This document shows, one piece after another, positions 1 to 13,128 of a stretch of DNA of 64,000 nucleotides (position 1 is the stretch's first letter; every line of letters starts with the position of its first letter). Source of the DNA: Trifolium pratense (taxonomy: Eukaryota > Streptophyta > Magnoliopsida > Fabales > Fabaceae); NCBI RefSeq assembly GCF_020283565.1, contig NC_060061.1, forward strand, positions 13,863,362 through 13,927,361, given 5' to 3'. Made by a program: the position numbers and the translations under genes. The notes beneath the pieces were generated by a model. The model made no database searches. It was given only the letters and a program-made list of their open reading frames with translations, and had not been told where the DNA came from.

Positions 1-3000
1 AGGTGGAGTCAAATCCATTTTTGGTCCTTCCATATGTAGTAAGGGCCACTACAATGTTACATGAGTTTCTTGCTATCTCTGAACAACATAGCTGGATTAG
101 AAAGCTGAATCCATATCCACAAGATATTATTGAGTCATTAATGGAAGAAGGTGGTTCACAAGAATGCATTCGGGTTGAGGCTATACGCATTCCTAGTTCA
201 ATGGAAAAACATGTTGAAGCTGTGACTCTCTGTATGTCTTTAAGAGAGTACTACCTTGATATCATTGCAAATGAACTTGGTTTAGAAGATGATGCCAATG
301 TTCTGATTTCAAGGTATAGTGGATTTACAAAGAATTTTCTTAAACTAGATAATTGCTCTCTTAACTTATATGTGATCTTTGTGGCTTCAATAGGAATATA
401 GGTAAGGCTTCTTCCGAGACGAGACTGTTCTTTGCTGCTCCACAGTCATATCTACTGGATCAGTCTTTTATATCGGGAAATGGAAAAGAAACCGTTCATT
501 TTGAGGGATCTCTAAATGTAAGGGCAAGATACTTGTCTGGGCAAGATATAGTTGGTGATGCAATATTAGCATGCATCGGATACACACGGAAATCTAGAGA
601 TCTTTTCTATGAGGATGTAACGGTTCGGTTATATTTCAGGTCTCTTTAAATTCAAATGTTTATTGACATTTTAATAGTACAATTGTCAACCTTATATTAT
701 ATTCTTGGCTAAACTTATACTTGATGAAAAGTTGTTATTGTGTCATGCACTTTTGCTTTACTATGCTGGCCAACAGAAGTAATTTTTTTTGGGTAGACCA
801 ACCTGAAAATCTTTGCTGGTTTTGATAATTGTGAGTAGATTTCCTATTTACTCGTCATAATTTTAAAACTATCTAATAAATAATTCCTCCAGGTTTTTAT
901 TAGGCATCCCACCGTTGCTTAGGTTAGGAAAGATAAAGGGACCTTTCTGATGTTGCTGCAAGCTGAATGTCCATAATAAAAATAGAAAACTTTTATTATT
1001 TAAGTAGGAACTTTTTCTGATCTTCCAACTTTTGTTTCTCATTTGCACGTTGCTTTCGTGGAGTGATGTATGCTAATTTTGTCCCATGCATTTTTGCATC
1101 CGTTGAATTTTTTTAGATGAACATTTGTCTTTTTTATTGGTTAGAAGTATTTGTCAGATTCTGTTTGTGTAAAATTACTCAACTTTGTATCATTTAGTGA
1201 TTGCTAGGTTTTCTATGCAGGATGCTTCTAGGGAAAACTCCAGGGGGAATTTACAAATTATCCAGAGAGGCACTACTCACAGCTGAGTTGCCTTCAAGAT
1301 TTACGACAAGAGTTAACTGGAGGGGTTCCCTTCCCAGGGATATACTTTGTATGTTTTGTCGCCAGCATCGCCTGTCTGAACCTCTCTTTTCCATTATAAG
1401 TCATCCTCTCAAAATACCAACTGAATCATCAGAATCATGTTTTAAGGCTGCAGACTCGGGAAATGATATGATTGAATGTGCCAATGGGGCCTCTGTAAAT
1501 GGAAGTCCAAATCTATCAGATTCAGAGATGTTTAAATGTGAAATGAAGTTGCTTTCTAAGTGCGGGGATGTAATACTTTTGTGTTCCCCCAAGGATTGCT
1601 ATAAGAAGCAGAATGATGCTATTCAGAATGCCTCATTGAAACTTCTATCATGGCTGAACAAGTATTTTAATAGTGTAACTACTCCTTTTGACCAGCTTTA
1701 TGAGACTGCAGGCAACTTCAGTATCCACATTTCTTCCAAAAATCTTTTCAGAGAGATTTTAGCTGGTCAATCCATTCAGAATTGCCAGATTTATGCAATG
1801 CAGTGTAATAAATCACTTGAGCCAATGTGTGAAAATTCATCACTAGACATGTTAGTAAATGGGGTTTACAACTTAAAGATTGAAGGTCCAGACTCTGGTA
1901 TCTGTCCAGCCAATGGATCTTTACCTTGTATTAGTTATTCAGTATCTTTGGTTGTGGAGAATGAAAATATGAAAGAAGTTATTGAAGTTTGTAATGAGTT
2001 TGAGTTTGAGATCGGGGTTGGTGCTGTGATTTCCTACGTTGAGGAGGTTGTGATGCAGATGTCTGTTGGCCAGGACGCTTATTTCAACACGAACTTGCTC
2101 ACTTCTGATTTGATTTTTGCTTCCGCTGGTGATTCAGCCAAAATTTTGTCCTTGTTATCTTCTAGTGAGTTGCTTTCTCCTGTTGCCCTCTCCCCAAACA
2201 CACACTCATCTACGTGGTTTAGCAAGTGGCTAAATTGCTGATTCTAACTTGCAAATTGTGTCAATGGTTTTATATTCTTATTTTTCAGAGGCCTGCTGTG
2301 TGGAGTATGAAATAAGTTTGACCAAAGTTGCAGAACCTCCAGAGGAAAGAATGGAGCAGGCTCTTTTTAGCCCTCCACTTTCAAAGCAACGAGTGGAATT
2401 TGCGGTGCAACACATTTTAGAATCCCGTGCTACTAATTTGGTATGCTAAACTTTCTCAACTTCTCTTTTCTTTTGTTAGTCTGAGTTGTGAATTTGAGGT
2501 TCTCTTTCATCACAGCTTGATTTTGGATGTGGATCTGGAAGCTTGTTGGAATCATTGCTAAATTACTCAACTTCTCTGGAGAAAATTGCTGGTGTTGATA
2601 TTTCTCAGAAGGGTCTTACACGTGCTGCAAAGGTTTGCATTTAATTTTTTTAAGTGGAGTACTTCGGGTTTATGCTTAGATGTTCAAGAAAAAATGTCCC
2701 AATTACTTAATGACTTCCCTAACTCATTCCTAACTACCCCATTGCGTAATGACTTCCCTAACTCATTCCTAACTTCATATCCTAACAAACTCATCTTTAT
2801 CCTTATCCTATATCCTAACAATGATGGTGCCCATAACTTTTGAAAATAGAAAAGTAATTGGTCATACCACTATTTTATCATTATTATGTTGAATACCATT
2901 TCTGTGCCTTCTTTAACTGATGAAAGTATTTTAATAGTGGAGACGGAGTAGATGTCTTTGATTTGATATTTACTAACTTGAATTCTGCTCAGTGTGGAAA

Positions 3001-4671
3001 TATTGCTTATGTAATGAATTAAAGATTATGTTGGATGTGTAGTAATGTAGTTGATGGAGCCAGCCTTTTGATCTTGGAGGTCTTAGTCTTATAGGACATA
3101 CTAGTTCTTTGCATTGGAAACTGAAATCATGATTTCGTTGTGAAATTTCTGTCTGTAAGCTGCTTGATTTTGTGTGCATAAATTGTGCAGGTGCTAAATT
3201 TAAAATTAGATGCCGGTGTGACAAGTAAACACACAAAGTCACTTATTCTTTATGAAGGTTCAATTACAAATTTTGATTCCAGGTTGCATGGGTTTGATAT
3301 TGGTACTTGTTTAGAGGTATTTCTTAATCCATTTTATATTTCTATCATTGATGACTTCAATTTGGATATGATGTGTCCTAAATCAATATACTTCATTCCT
3401 TGTATTAAATCATCGATAATGTGTGATTTGTTTAGTGCTGAATTTATAATGTTTACTATCTGATAATTAAGTTCACTGTGTCGGATGACTTCATATTAGG
3501 ATGTTTGAATGCTTGCTTAATTATATAAATTGAAAGACGGAATGGAATTATCTTCAGGTAAGATAGGGAAGTATAAGAGTTTGAATGTGGAAGAGTAGAA
3601 TTTTCAATTAAGAGATCTGTGACTTTTAAAATTTTCAATTTAGCTCTTCCGTTGGATAGAACTGGCTGGCGGGCAAGATGAATATTTTTGTTGATATCCG
3701 ATACAGTAATCATATCGCTCAGTGCAAGGACCATAGTCTCTCGTCAGTAATATTCTCGTGGAATCAGATCAACAGATCCACATGCATGCACATAATATGA
3801 ATATGTTACAATATGAATCAACAATTATTTTATCTAACACCTGATATGATTTCCTTTTCCTTTACCCTCTAAAATGAGATATCACTTTAGAGGAGAAAAA
3901 TTTCATGCTGGGAAGCATTCATTTAAAAACATCCTAGTTTTAGCATTCATTTAAATCCCATGCTGCCGATGTGGCTTTGTTTTTTAGCCCGTGAACAAGC
4001 ACTTCTACATTCTTTTCACTTGGAACACTATATGAATACCTCTGCATCAATTTGCTGGAATATACTTCATACTAGCCATTGGAATTGATTGCATATCATG
4101 CAACCACTGTCATGTTCTCGAGGTGACACAATATTTTGCAAATGCACGATGTTTAAACCCATAAATCTGCATCTGTGTAGAAACTCTGATTATCATGGAA
4201 CTGAATCAACCGATATAAATTGCTGATACAATGCAGGTGATTGAACATATGGAAGAAGATCAAGCTCGTCTCTTTGGGGATGTGGCATTAAGTGTTTTTT
4301 GCCCGAAGATTCTCATTGTTTCTACACCAAATTTTGAATACAATGTAGTGCTACAGAAGTCAAGTCCTCCTACCCAAGACCAAGAAGAATCAGATGATCA
4401 AAACCTCTTACAGTCATGCAAGTTTCGCAATAATGACCACAAATTTGAGTGGACCAGAGAACAGTTCATACAGTGGGCATCTGAGTTGGCTGCACGACAC
4501 AATTACAGTGTGGAGTTCAGTGGGGTTGGTGGTTCTGCTGATGTCGAACCAGGTTTTGCTTCACAGATTGCTGTGTTTAAAAGGGAATGGAGTCATGAAG
4601 ATAATGTCAAGAAGGATACTGATATAGACAACCATTATAATGTAATATGGGAGTGGAATAGCAACAAATAA
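1..4671 (+). CDS. HEN1: HEN1-type small RNA 2'-O-methyltransferase, 3' part of gene
   Basis: HEN1 methylates the 3'-terminal ribose of plant miRNA and siRNA duplexes and so protects them from uridylation and decay. The gene enters from the left; bases 1-2 are AG and could be an acceptor. I model exons 3-313, 394-639, 1221-2164, 2289-2440, 2516-2632, 3191-3316 and 4237-4671 (TAA). They sum to 2331 nt, in frame, about 776 residues; Arabidopsis HEN1 is about 940, so the N-terminal RNA-binding part lies outside. The segment with EFEFEIGVGAVISYVEE near 1995-2045 fits the FKBP/PPIase-like domain. The methyltransferase domain follows: SAM motif LDFGCGSGS (exon 2516-2632), then LEVIEHMEE across the last junction, matching the metal-binding Glu-x-x-Glu-His. 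FEWTREQFIQWA follows, as in the family. No break is seen. Identity is confident; exact borders are inferred. Confidence 0.93.
2708..2774 (+). repeat. Short direct repeat in a HEN1 intron
   Basis: A segment of about 28 bp beginning TAATGACTTCCCTAACTCAT occurs at 2708-2735 and again at 2747-2774, separated by 11 bp. It lies in the intron between the exons ending at 2632 and starting at 3191. It looks like a simple local duplication with no coding role. Confidence 0.8.
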
Positions 4672-5217
4672 CTTTCTTTTTTTTTCCTTTAGGAAGCTTA
4701 TGGGACATGTACAGTTCTGACTTCTGATTGCTGGGCTTGCAAGAATACAAGCAAAATAGAATGGATGCTAGGAGTTAAGGGAAGTAAGTATTGATAGGTT
4801 TAGTTTAAGTAAAGGCATGGATTTGATTAGATCATGTTTTGTGACTTTTGATCTGTGACCATTCATAGAGTCTGAAATTGATTGCTAGGACAAATGTAAT
4901 GAGATATTTTAAGGTGCTGGATGCTAAAAATGTTAGGGTCTTCCTTTGGGGTCCCATGAAGTTTAGTTTATAGTTGATGACCCTAAAACCAATTGCATTA
5001 TGAATTTATACTCAGATCAGATTGTGAAAATAGGATGATATACATGAGATTTTATTGACCTAAATGTGAACCTTAAAATCAAATCACTGCAGCATATAAT
5101 ATTCAAAAACCATTCAACTAAGGTGAATATTCAGAACGTAGTTTTGAATGCAAATATTTAAAATTCCATTATACAGTAAACAAAGACAAATATGCATAAA
5201 ATGTAGGAGCACATAAG
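4672..5217. other. Intergenic, HEN1 3' flank to PP2C 3' end
   Basis: This spacer lies between two convergent genes and probably holds both 3' UTRs. I see no further gene, repeat or RNA signal in it. Confidence 0.6.
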
Positions 5218-8200
5218 CTAGAACATAACAACTATGCATGAAATATCATCATAGCTTCCCTTGTATTTTGCTTCTGTCACTAACTTTTTTGCTGCTTTTT
5301 GAGCATCATCAACATCCTTGATACAATCACAAGCCTCTTGATTTGTCATCACCTGCAATGGTGAACCGTGAACACTATTTTTGTTAATAATCACGTAACA
5401 CAGTTCATTTTGAACAGTTCCAAACACTTCTGCAATAAGGTAACAACTGATTAAAGATATTCAAATTATTCCTCTTTCAAAATTTATAGTCATTAATTAG
5501 TTTTAGTATAAATGACGGTATCCTCGTACCTTCCAAAGACCGTCACTTGCCAAAATGATGAATTCAGTGTCCTCATCCATCTTCTTAATCATCACATCTG
5601 GTTCTGCAGTGATGTGCTCCTTCAGTTTTCCATCTCCAAATGCTCGTGTCATTGCTAACTGGTCATCCACTCTTGGAACATCCCCTAACAAAATGAAACA
5701 AAAAAATGACACATCGAGTTTTATGTATGAACAAAAAATCTATTTTATATATATATATTTTGTTGAGTTTATTTCATCATTACCGGGCCTCTTAATGACA
5801 AAACCTCCTCTGCTCTCAACCAGATCCTTTTCCTTCTCCGGTTCGTGATCCACGGTAAGTTGTTTTGCGAGACCATTTTTACACGATATTGCTCGAGAAT
5901 CACCAACATTGATTACCAGTAACTTTACACCATTAATTAGTATTGCTGCCACAGCCGTTGATCCTCCGCGTGAATCAGCTATGTTTTCTAGAATCTCATC
6001 ATCCGTAGCTTTACATGCTTTCTTAACAGCTTGCACTGGATTTTCCCAGAAATCGGGCTATTCATGCAGGATTAATAAGAAATCAAATGGTAGTGAGAAT
6101 AATATAGTGTAAACTAAAATATAATATACCAATTATTAAAGTATGTACCTCACTAAGTATATTTTCAAATAGATGGCTTTGCAAATATTTTGCAACATCA
6201 CGACCTGCGTGTCCATCGAATATTGCGTAGAGTCCTAAGTCGTAACCATTGAGCTTCATGTGTTTAGCAAAAACATAGTCCTCCATTCCATGGATCATCT
6301 CTCCTTCCATTAAGTGACATCCATGGCTGAAATGTCGAGTAGAAGTTTTATTTTCTTCATCTGTATCTTTCATGAACAGACCTTTGTGAATTCCATCCTT
6401 TAAGAAGAATAGAAAAGATTATCATCAAAAGTATTTTGTAAGTGTCAAGTATTCCTAAATGTATATAAGAATGTATATAAGATAAAATTTGCGACGATCG
6501 AAATACTGAAAGATGTGTACCTCTGTAACCGTAGTAGGACCGTCGTCTCCTAGTAAGTACTCTCCTTCCTCTTGTTGATCATCATCTCCAGCTTTTTCTT
6601 CAGTGTTGTTGTCATCGGCGTCGTTGTTATCCTCATCCTCATTGTATTTTTTTTCTCTAGTGAGGATATCTTCTGCCTGCTGTTAATGCAAAGCAAGAAT
6701 TTGCAGGCTATGATAACGAGAAAGATGCTCTACTAAGGAAATTTCTTTGATTATATCAATTTGACAATTCTAAAGGTAAATCAATTGCATGTTCATATTT
6801 GCAAATTCTATCTCTATTTTCCATTTGTATATATCAAACTTTGATTGCAATGTGATGATAATGCACAAAACAAGAGTGACATCGTTGGGCCGTGAGGGGG
6901 AGTCTCACTGAGTTGGGTCGATACATTGGGCATGAGCAACAAAAACTTCTCAACCCACCACAACATTTCTCCCCTACCCCAAAAAATTCGGAAAACGTTT
7001 TCCGAATTTTTTATAGTGTAAATTTTACACTAGAAAAACACTTCGAAACGTATTTTCCGAATTTTTTTGCATGCTAGCAGGGTAGGGGAGAAATGTTGTG
7101 GTGGGTTGAGAAGTTTTCTTGAGCAACACACAAGTGATTTTGACACTACACTTGCACCTAAAACCTTCATTTGGGTTCTGTCACTTATATGTTGTTCAAT
7201 ATCAATTCTTCTAGGACTTAACTCACACTTAATATATATCAACATAATATAGATAGAGACTAACCTTTTGTTCAAGAGTGTCTACAAAGCTTCCCTTCCT
7301 TGTTGTCTTCTAATATAACATGGAGTAATGTTAGATCATTGATTCATATAAGCTTGTGGTATAAATAGAAGAGGCACATCCTAATTTTTGTGATGATCAT
7401 ATTAACATATAGAGTAAAGAAATGCTGGCAAAAAGTTATAAAGGATACATAAAGGTTGCACACACACACACACACACATCATATATACCTTAAACACAGC
7501 ATGATTCCCATCAGCAGCAATCAAGGTAGACTTTCTTTTATGCAAGTTAGAATGAGCCTGGTCCAGACACAACAAAATCATGTGTCATGATACTGCTTAA
7601 ATATGTAGCAGATATTATTGAACAAATTTTTCATAGTGTTGTACATAACAAACATGTACATGTGATTATGGCTTAACTGCATGCATGGCTTATATTTATT
7701 TTAGATTTTAATTTGGTCTCTTACATTTAAAATATTTTTAAATTATTTCTTTACGTCACTAAGGTTACAATAACTTAATCCTTATTTTTATTTAAATTGT
7801 CAATGTAATGGACGGTTTAAGAGGATGCCACATAAAAAATTAACTCAAAGTTTGATAAGAAATTTTTACCAAAGAAAAGGTAAACTATTAGACTATTAGT
7901 ATACAAGATTGCCTGTGACTCTTGAATTAAAAATAGTGCCGGGACATTTCTCCAAATTTTTATGTTTTTAAAAATGAGCATATAACATAAAGTTCCCTTA
8001 ATACATTTGATAAGTAAAACACAAGCTTTGTCTAATATGAACAAGTGCATCATGTCTTTCATGGTGCACAAGTTCATGATATAATTATAACCGATACGAA
8101 ATTTACAAAATTCACCGTTGGATTGATAGTTTATATCATATAGATCATTCATATCAAATTTTAAAGAAATTGAAAATCATATGATATGTCATTGAGATCC

Positions 8201-8771
8201 ATCAAAATTAACGGTATTTAATAAAAACGCATAAACCGTTAATCTTGATGGGTCTCAATGACATATCATATGATTTCCAATTTCTTTAAAAATTGACATG
8301 GATGATCTATATGATATAAACTATCGATCCAACGGTGGATTTTGTAAAATTCGTATTCGTTATAATGATATCATGAACTTGTGCACCATGAAAGACATGA
8401 TGCACTTGTGCATGTTAGAATTGGCCGTAAAACACATATATATAGTCTCTATAAAATTCACAATTTTTTAAGTTTAGTGCCTAAATAAATTTTCTAATTT
8501 TAATCCTATTTTATTTTTGGTAACTAAATATAGGAACTAATAAAGCCACTAATTTTTTTTTTAAAGACAAAACTCAAAATGATGATTAAAATTGGACAAA
8601 ACTTAAAAAGTTGAGACTTATATTTAAACGTATAATATATAAACACTTTAAATTTTCAAGCAAAATGGTGACAAAATCCATAATGGGGTGTGACGCAAAT
8701 ATATTGTAACCTCTTGGATGAAATAAGCATACCTTCATGATATTTATTTGATGGGTGATTTTCTTGTACAA
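5218..8771 (-). CDS. Protein phosphatase 2C (PP2C), eight exons
   Basis: This is a Mg/Mn-dependent Ser/Thr phosphatase of the plant PP2C family. Exons on the minus strand: 8771-8733, 7557-7489, 7309-7265, 6679-6521, 6397-6149, 6057-5784, 5684-5530 and 5352-5218. They total 1125 nt in frame, about 374 residues. Visible motifs in order are KRKSTLIAADGNHAVFK, an acidic stretch of Asp, Glu and Asn in exon 4, MEDYVFAKH, LYAIFDGHAGRDVAKYL (metal site), GGSTAVAAILING, VINVGDSRAI, VDHEPEKEKDLVESRGGFV, LAMTRAFGD, FIILASDGLWKV and a final DDISCIVV. All expected metal-binding aspartates appear present. The start may be the Met at 8771 or the second Met at 8738. Introns 1 and 3 carry MITEs. Subfamily and substrate cannot be told; the acidic insert before the catalytic core could be a regulatory segment. 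Confidence 0.9.
6941..7118. mobile_element. 178-bp MITE with 39-bp inverted repeats, possibly Mutator-like
   Basis: The left end reads AAAAACTTCTCAACCCACCA and continues to CTCCCCTACCC. The right end is its reverse complement over about 39 bp with one mismatch. The flanks are ATGAGCAAC at 6932-6940 and TTGAGCAAC at 7119-7127, an 8-of-9 target-site duplication. A 9-bp duplication with long inverted repeats fits a Mutator-type MITE; an 8-bp reading would fit hAT. It sits in the PP2C intron between exons 7265-7309 and 6521-6679 and has no coding capacity. Confidence 0.8.
7459..7478. repeat. (CA)n microsatellite
   Basis: About ten CA dinucleotides lie in the PP2C intron just beyond the exon that ends at 7489. 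Confidence 0.85.
8031..8419. mobile_element. 389-bp foldback MITE in PP2C intron 1
   Basis: Two arms of about 175-180 bp are near-perfect reverse complements around a short centre near 8215-8235. For example TCTAATATGAACAAGTG at 8031 pairs with the sequence ending CACTTGTGCATGTTAGA at 8419, and GATATGTCATTGAGA on the left pairs with TCTCAATGACATATC on the right. No target duplication was recognised and no protein is encoded. The element lies inside the first PP2C intron, so a transcript would contain a very long hairpin. Confidence 0.85.
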
Positions 8772-9279
8772 ACAAAAGGTATTGAGTGTTGAGAGTTGAG
8801 AAGAGAAGGAAAAAGCATACTAGTAGTTTATAAAATGAAACAATATAAATATTTTAACAATAAAAAAAAAAAAAAAAAAGATATGTGCAACAGTGCAAGT
8901 GTCGAGTATGTAAGGAATTATAACTCTATGCTGGGAAAGAAAAGACACGTGGTTATAGAATGTGTAGGGCAGTGTCTTCCACCGTTTGCAAACTCACAAG
9001 TCACAACACCAAGTATCAATTTCAAATATGGAATATATATATTGTGTCAAAAAAAAATATGGAATATATACTTCTCTTGGGATTGGGACAATGAATCACA
9101 TTACTCTATCGTCATAGACTTTTGCTGCAAATTAATTAGTAAAATTATAAACTTACATTAATATATTAATTAATAGTGATAAATCCAGGATAGTTAACGG
9201 ATAGTAAGGTCCTTTAAGCATGTTTTGGGTTAAATTTAGCCAATAAGATAGTTAGTTCTGGCATCATGTGGTTCCGGCA

Positions 9280-9385
9280 TTCTTCCAATTACAGTTATGA
9301 GAGATCGAATTGTGGTCTTTTCTACCAAGTCAAACACCAATTATCATTGAACCAACTAACTATTGATATTTAGTCTACAATCTAC
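9280..9385 (-). mobile_element. tRNA-derived SINE-like fragment
   Basis: Read on the minus strand, TTAGTTGGTTCAATGATAATTG resembles a tRNA A box and ACCACAATTCGATCTC about 35 bp later resembles a B box. The pairing and spacing are those of a tRNA-derived SINE head. The boundaries and target duplications are not clear. Confidence 0.5.
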
Positions 9386-9531
9386 TAGTAGATAGAAATT
9401 ATATACAAAATGAATTGTTGAGAGAGAGTTAAAGTTCACTTTTAATCATCTTTATATATTTAACTCCAAATTATCGATGTGCCATTTCTGAAATTATTTA
9501 TTAAGAAGTATCACATTTATTGTGAGATACC

Positions 9532-9625
9532 TGAATATGTATTTATAAGTGAAGACAATCCTCATCTTACAAAGTTAGTTTTATAAGATGATGAGGATTG
9601 TTTCACTTATAAACACATATTCAGA
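9532..9625. repeat. Short foldback of about 94 bp
   Basis: The left arm starts CTGAATATGTATTTATAAGT and the right arm ends with its reverse complement, ACTTATAAACACATATTCAG. Each arm is about 38 bp. The arm phrase with TTATAAGTGAAGACAATCCTC also resembles the LTRs of the TRIM family seen at 49.8 kb, so this may be an inverted fragment of that family. Confidence 0.7.
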
Positions 9626-10420
9626 TCATCTTACAACCGGTGTATTTCTTAAAAAAAAAATAGTTTCTAATTTAATATATAGAAAATGGATTTAGTCAAA
9701 AAAAAAATAGAAAATGGATTATTAACACGTAAAAAAAAATATGTTAAATTACACTTTTGGCCGTAAGTTTTAGAAAGTTGTAATTTTGGCCCCCTATGTT
9801 TTAAAATAGCACTTTTGGCCTCTATGTTTACCCCTCTTGCAAAAGGTCAATTTTGACCAAGTCAACGTTGATGTGGCAAGCTCCACATCAATTTTTTTTT
9901 TGTCACATATTTTATTTTATTTTTTGAGAAAAAAAAGAAAGGAAAGGAAAGTGTATTATGAAGCATGGCTATGATCAAGCATGACATTAGGGAGACATTG
10001 TCCGTGAACATAATGCATCCCTTGCAAGCGTCACCACATGATAATGTAAAGCATAATTCTTCTATAATGTGTTTGTGGTTTTGCATCACATTTTTATTTT
10101 ATATCATTATTCTCAAGAATTTTATGGGTGGTGTTGCATCCATTTTATCATTATTCTCAACAATTCTCACCAACACAAATGGTGGCTATCTAAACTCTCT
10201 TTTGGATTTTTCTCTCTCAAAGGATTTCTTCACACTCCGATGATATTACAAAATGAAACCAAATGAAGTATTTATACTAGTGCATGCATGCGTAAGATGG
10301 TTGGCTATAATATACGCATGATTTTTCTCTTTACCTTTTCATTCATCCTATTTTAATGGTTGGCTATAATATTCACAATGGTTGTTAGAGGCCTGATAAT
10401 TCAGAGTTACAGTCTAAGAA

Positions 10421-12128
10421 TTGTTTTCATCAGGAATCCGCAATCGTTGGTTGCTTTTGTTGCAAGCAAGCAAACTCAGAAATAATGTCATCATCATTTT
10501 TAAGGCTAGGGTACACAACTGCTCTCTTCATTGTTCCCACTACACCCAACAATTGATTTCATCGCGGATTATCCACTCATCCTCTTCCTTCATTCATGAC
10601 AACATTGACGATGCTGTTTCCTCGTTCAATCACATCCTCCGTATCAACCCTACTCCACCCATCTTCGAATTCGGCAAGATATTATCTTCCCTTGTTAAGA
10701 TCAATCATTTCCAAACTGCTATTTCATTTTCTCATCAAATGGAACTCATAGGAATTCAACCTAACATTGTTACTTTGAATATCTTGATCAATTGTTTCAT
10801 CCACCTTCGTCAACTCAATTTTGCATTTTCTATTTTCGCCAAGATTCTCAAACTCGGCTATAATATAATAACAATTATTACTCTTATCAATGGCATATGT
10901 CTCACTGGTCAGGTTAAGAAAGCACTACATTTTCATGACGGCGTTATAGCAAAAGGGTTTCTCCTTAATCAGTTTAGTTATGGTATATATCTTGATCAGC
11001 GCGTTATGTAAAACAGGTGAAACAAGAGCTGCCTTGCAGGTTCTTAGAAAGATTGAAGAGAAGAATTCCGTTAGGCCTAACGTGGTAATGTACACTACAA
11101 TTATTGATAGTATGTGTAAGGATAAGCTCATGAACGATACCTATGATTTGTATTCTGAAATGGTTTCCAAGAAAGTTTTTCCCAATGTGGTCACTTACAA
11201 TACTTTAATATATGGCTTTTGCATCGCGGGTCAATTGAAAGAAGCCGTTGGTTTGTTCAATGAAATGATACTGAAAAATACTAACCCTGATGTTTATACC
11301 TTCAATATATTGGTTGATGGTTTGTGTAAGGAAGGAGAAATGAGAAAAGCTAAAAATGTTTTAGCTGTTATGATAAAACAAGGTGTGAAACCCAACATTG
11401 TTACTTATAATTCTTTAATGCATGGGTATTTCTTGGTTAAAAAAGTGAACATGGCCAAATATGTATTCAACGCTATAGCTCGAACAGGAGTGAAACCTGA
11501 TCTTCAGAGCTACAGTATCATGATTAATGGATTATGTAAGAATAAAATGGTGGATGAAGCTGTGAATCTCTTCAAAGAAATGCATTTAAAAAATATGGCT
11601 CCGAACACTGTAACATACAGCTCCCTTATTGACGGACTTTGCAAATCAGGGAGAATTTATGATGTTTGGGATTTTATGGATGAGATGCACTATAGAGATC
11701 AACCAGCTGATATTATCACTTACAGTTCTTTATTAGATGCTTTGTGCAAAAATGGTGATGTTGACAAGGCAATTGAGTTATTGAAGAAGATCAAAGACAA
11801 AGGAATTCAACCAAATATGTGTACATACACAATACTTGTTGATGGACTATGCAAAAATGGTAGACTTAAGGATGCACAAAAGGTATATCAGGATCTTCTG
11901 ATTAATGGATATCATTTAGATGTTAGGATGTATAATGTCATGGTTAATGGCATGTGTAAAGAAGGTTTGCTTAATGAAGCATTGTCCATACTGTCAAAAA
12001 TGGAAGAAAACAGTTGCACCCCTAATGCTGTAACTTACGAACCTCTTATTCATGCTTTGTTCAGAAACGGTAAGAATGATAAGGCAATAAAACTTGTTCG
12101 TGAAATGATTGCTAGAGGTCTACTATAA
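10421..12128 (+). pseudogene. Broken P-class pentatricopeptide repeat (PPR) gene
   Basis: PPR proteins bind organellar RNA through tandem 35-residue helical repeats; this one resembles the P-class, restorer-like group. One frame covers 10421-11011 and another 10980-12128 (TAA-ended, 382 codons, about ten repeats with phrases such as VVTYNTLIYGFC and VTYSSLIDGLCKSGR). The frames join near 10980-10990, where SYG is followed in the second frame by ILISALCKTGETRAA; a one-base indel explains this. The first frame begins at TTG in TTGTTTTCATCAGGAATC, with a stop just upstream and no in-frame ATG until about 10739, so the start codon also seems lost. If translated at all, the Met at 10980 could yield a C-terminal repeat block. 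An organellar targeting peptide cannot be confirmed. Confidence 0.85.
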
Positions 12129-13128
12129 GAGTAACACTTGGTAGGTAAACTATTTCGGATTCTGCAATTGTATACATTTTTCTTACAAATTTAATTTGCA
12201 TTTTTTCTTTTCCAAATTTTAGTATTAGTATTTTTCTTCCTTTCCTCTCCACAACAAAAATGCATACCAAGCATTGATATAGAAATGCAGACTAAACATC
12301 GCTTAATTAGCAGAAACAATTGTTCATAAACCACTTCTGAAATTTGATTTCAATATGCATCGCAGCAAAATGAAGGAACAAATTAATGAGATAAACTATA
12401 GTAAAACATAAAGAAAGAGAATTTACTAGAATGTCAAAGCAGGCTGAATCCAAGTTAGAGAGTGAGCGCGAGATTCTGTAAGCACGGATGATGAAATTGT
12501 CACCACATTTTCTTCTGTCGTAAATGCATACCTAATTAGCCGTTAATAAAGTTTTATTCCTAGCAAACAAATTTTTCATGTTTCACTCAACAAACAAATT
12601 TTCTAAGACAGTTAACCTGTCACAACATTATATCATAGTCTCTAATCTCTATAATGGAGCAATCTAGAGTTTTATGTAGTTTCATTCAACAATAAGATTT
12701 TGAAATAGTTGGTTCATAATAACAAAAAATGTAACCAATGCTGAAAATTGTAAGGAAGAAAGGGTTGCAATCAGTATCATATCATCATCATTTCTAATCA
12801 AACTCTCCATGAGATAAAATGTACACTTGACAGGAGATAAAATGTACACCAATGAATAGCAAGATATTATAATAATACAGAATATCTTACCCTTTTCCTA
12901 CCTTCTCTATCCCACCAAATGGCCTTAATTTTACAAGAAAGAGAAAAAATACAATTCAAAGAATTTATAAAAATAGTTGAGTAGGAGTGCACACATACAG
13001 AATACATGGTTAGTTTATTGGTTGATTATGAATAGGAGTAACTTATGAATCCGTTGATTTTTGCTGCTTGCGTTATTGCTTGGTTGGTTGATCAATGCGC
13101 AACTGCAAGGAAAGCTACAGAAGGGATT
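12129..13128. other. Intergenic, no recognised gene
   Basis: AT-rich spacer downstream of the PPR pseudogene. No coding region, RNA gene or structured repeat was recognised. Confidence 0.55.

Larger units (their letters stand above)
8772..10420. other. Intergenic region with repeat debris
   Basis: This stretch separates the 5' end of the PP2C gene from the PPR pseudogene. It holds a poly-A run near 8860, a SINE-like unit (9280-9385) and a small foldback (9532-9625). A segment at 9735-9900 repeats the phrase ACTTTTGGCC and looks like one end of an unidentified transposon. ATGGTTGGCTATAATAT occurs twice at about 10297 and 10357. No convincing gene is visible; the short ORFs are AT-rich and resemble no family. 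Confidence 0.55.
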
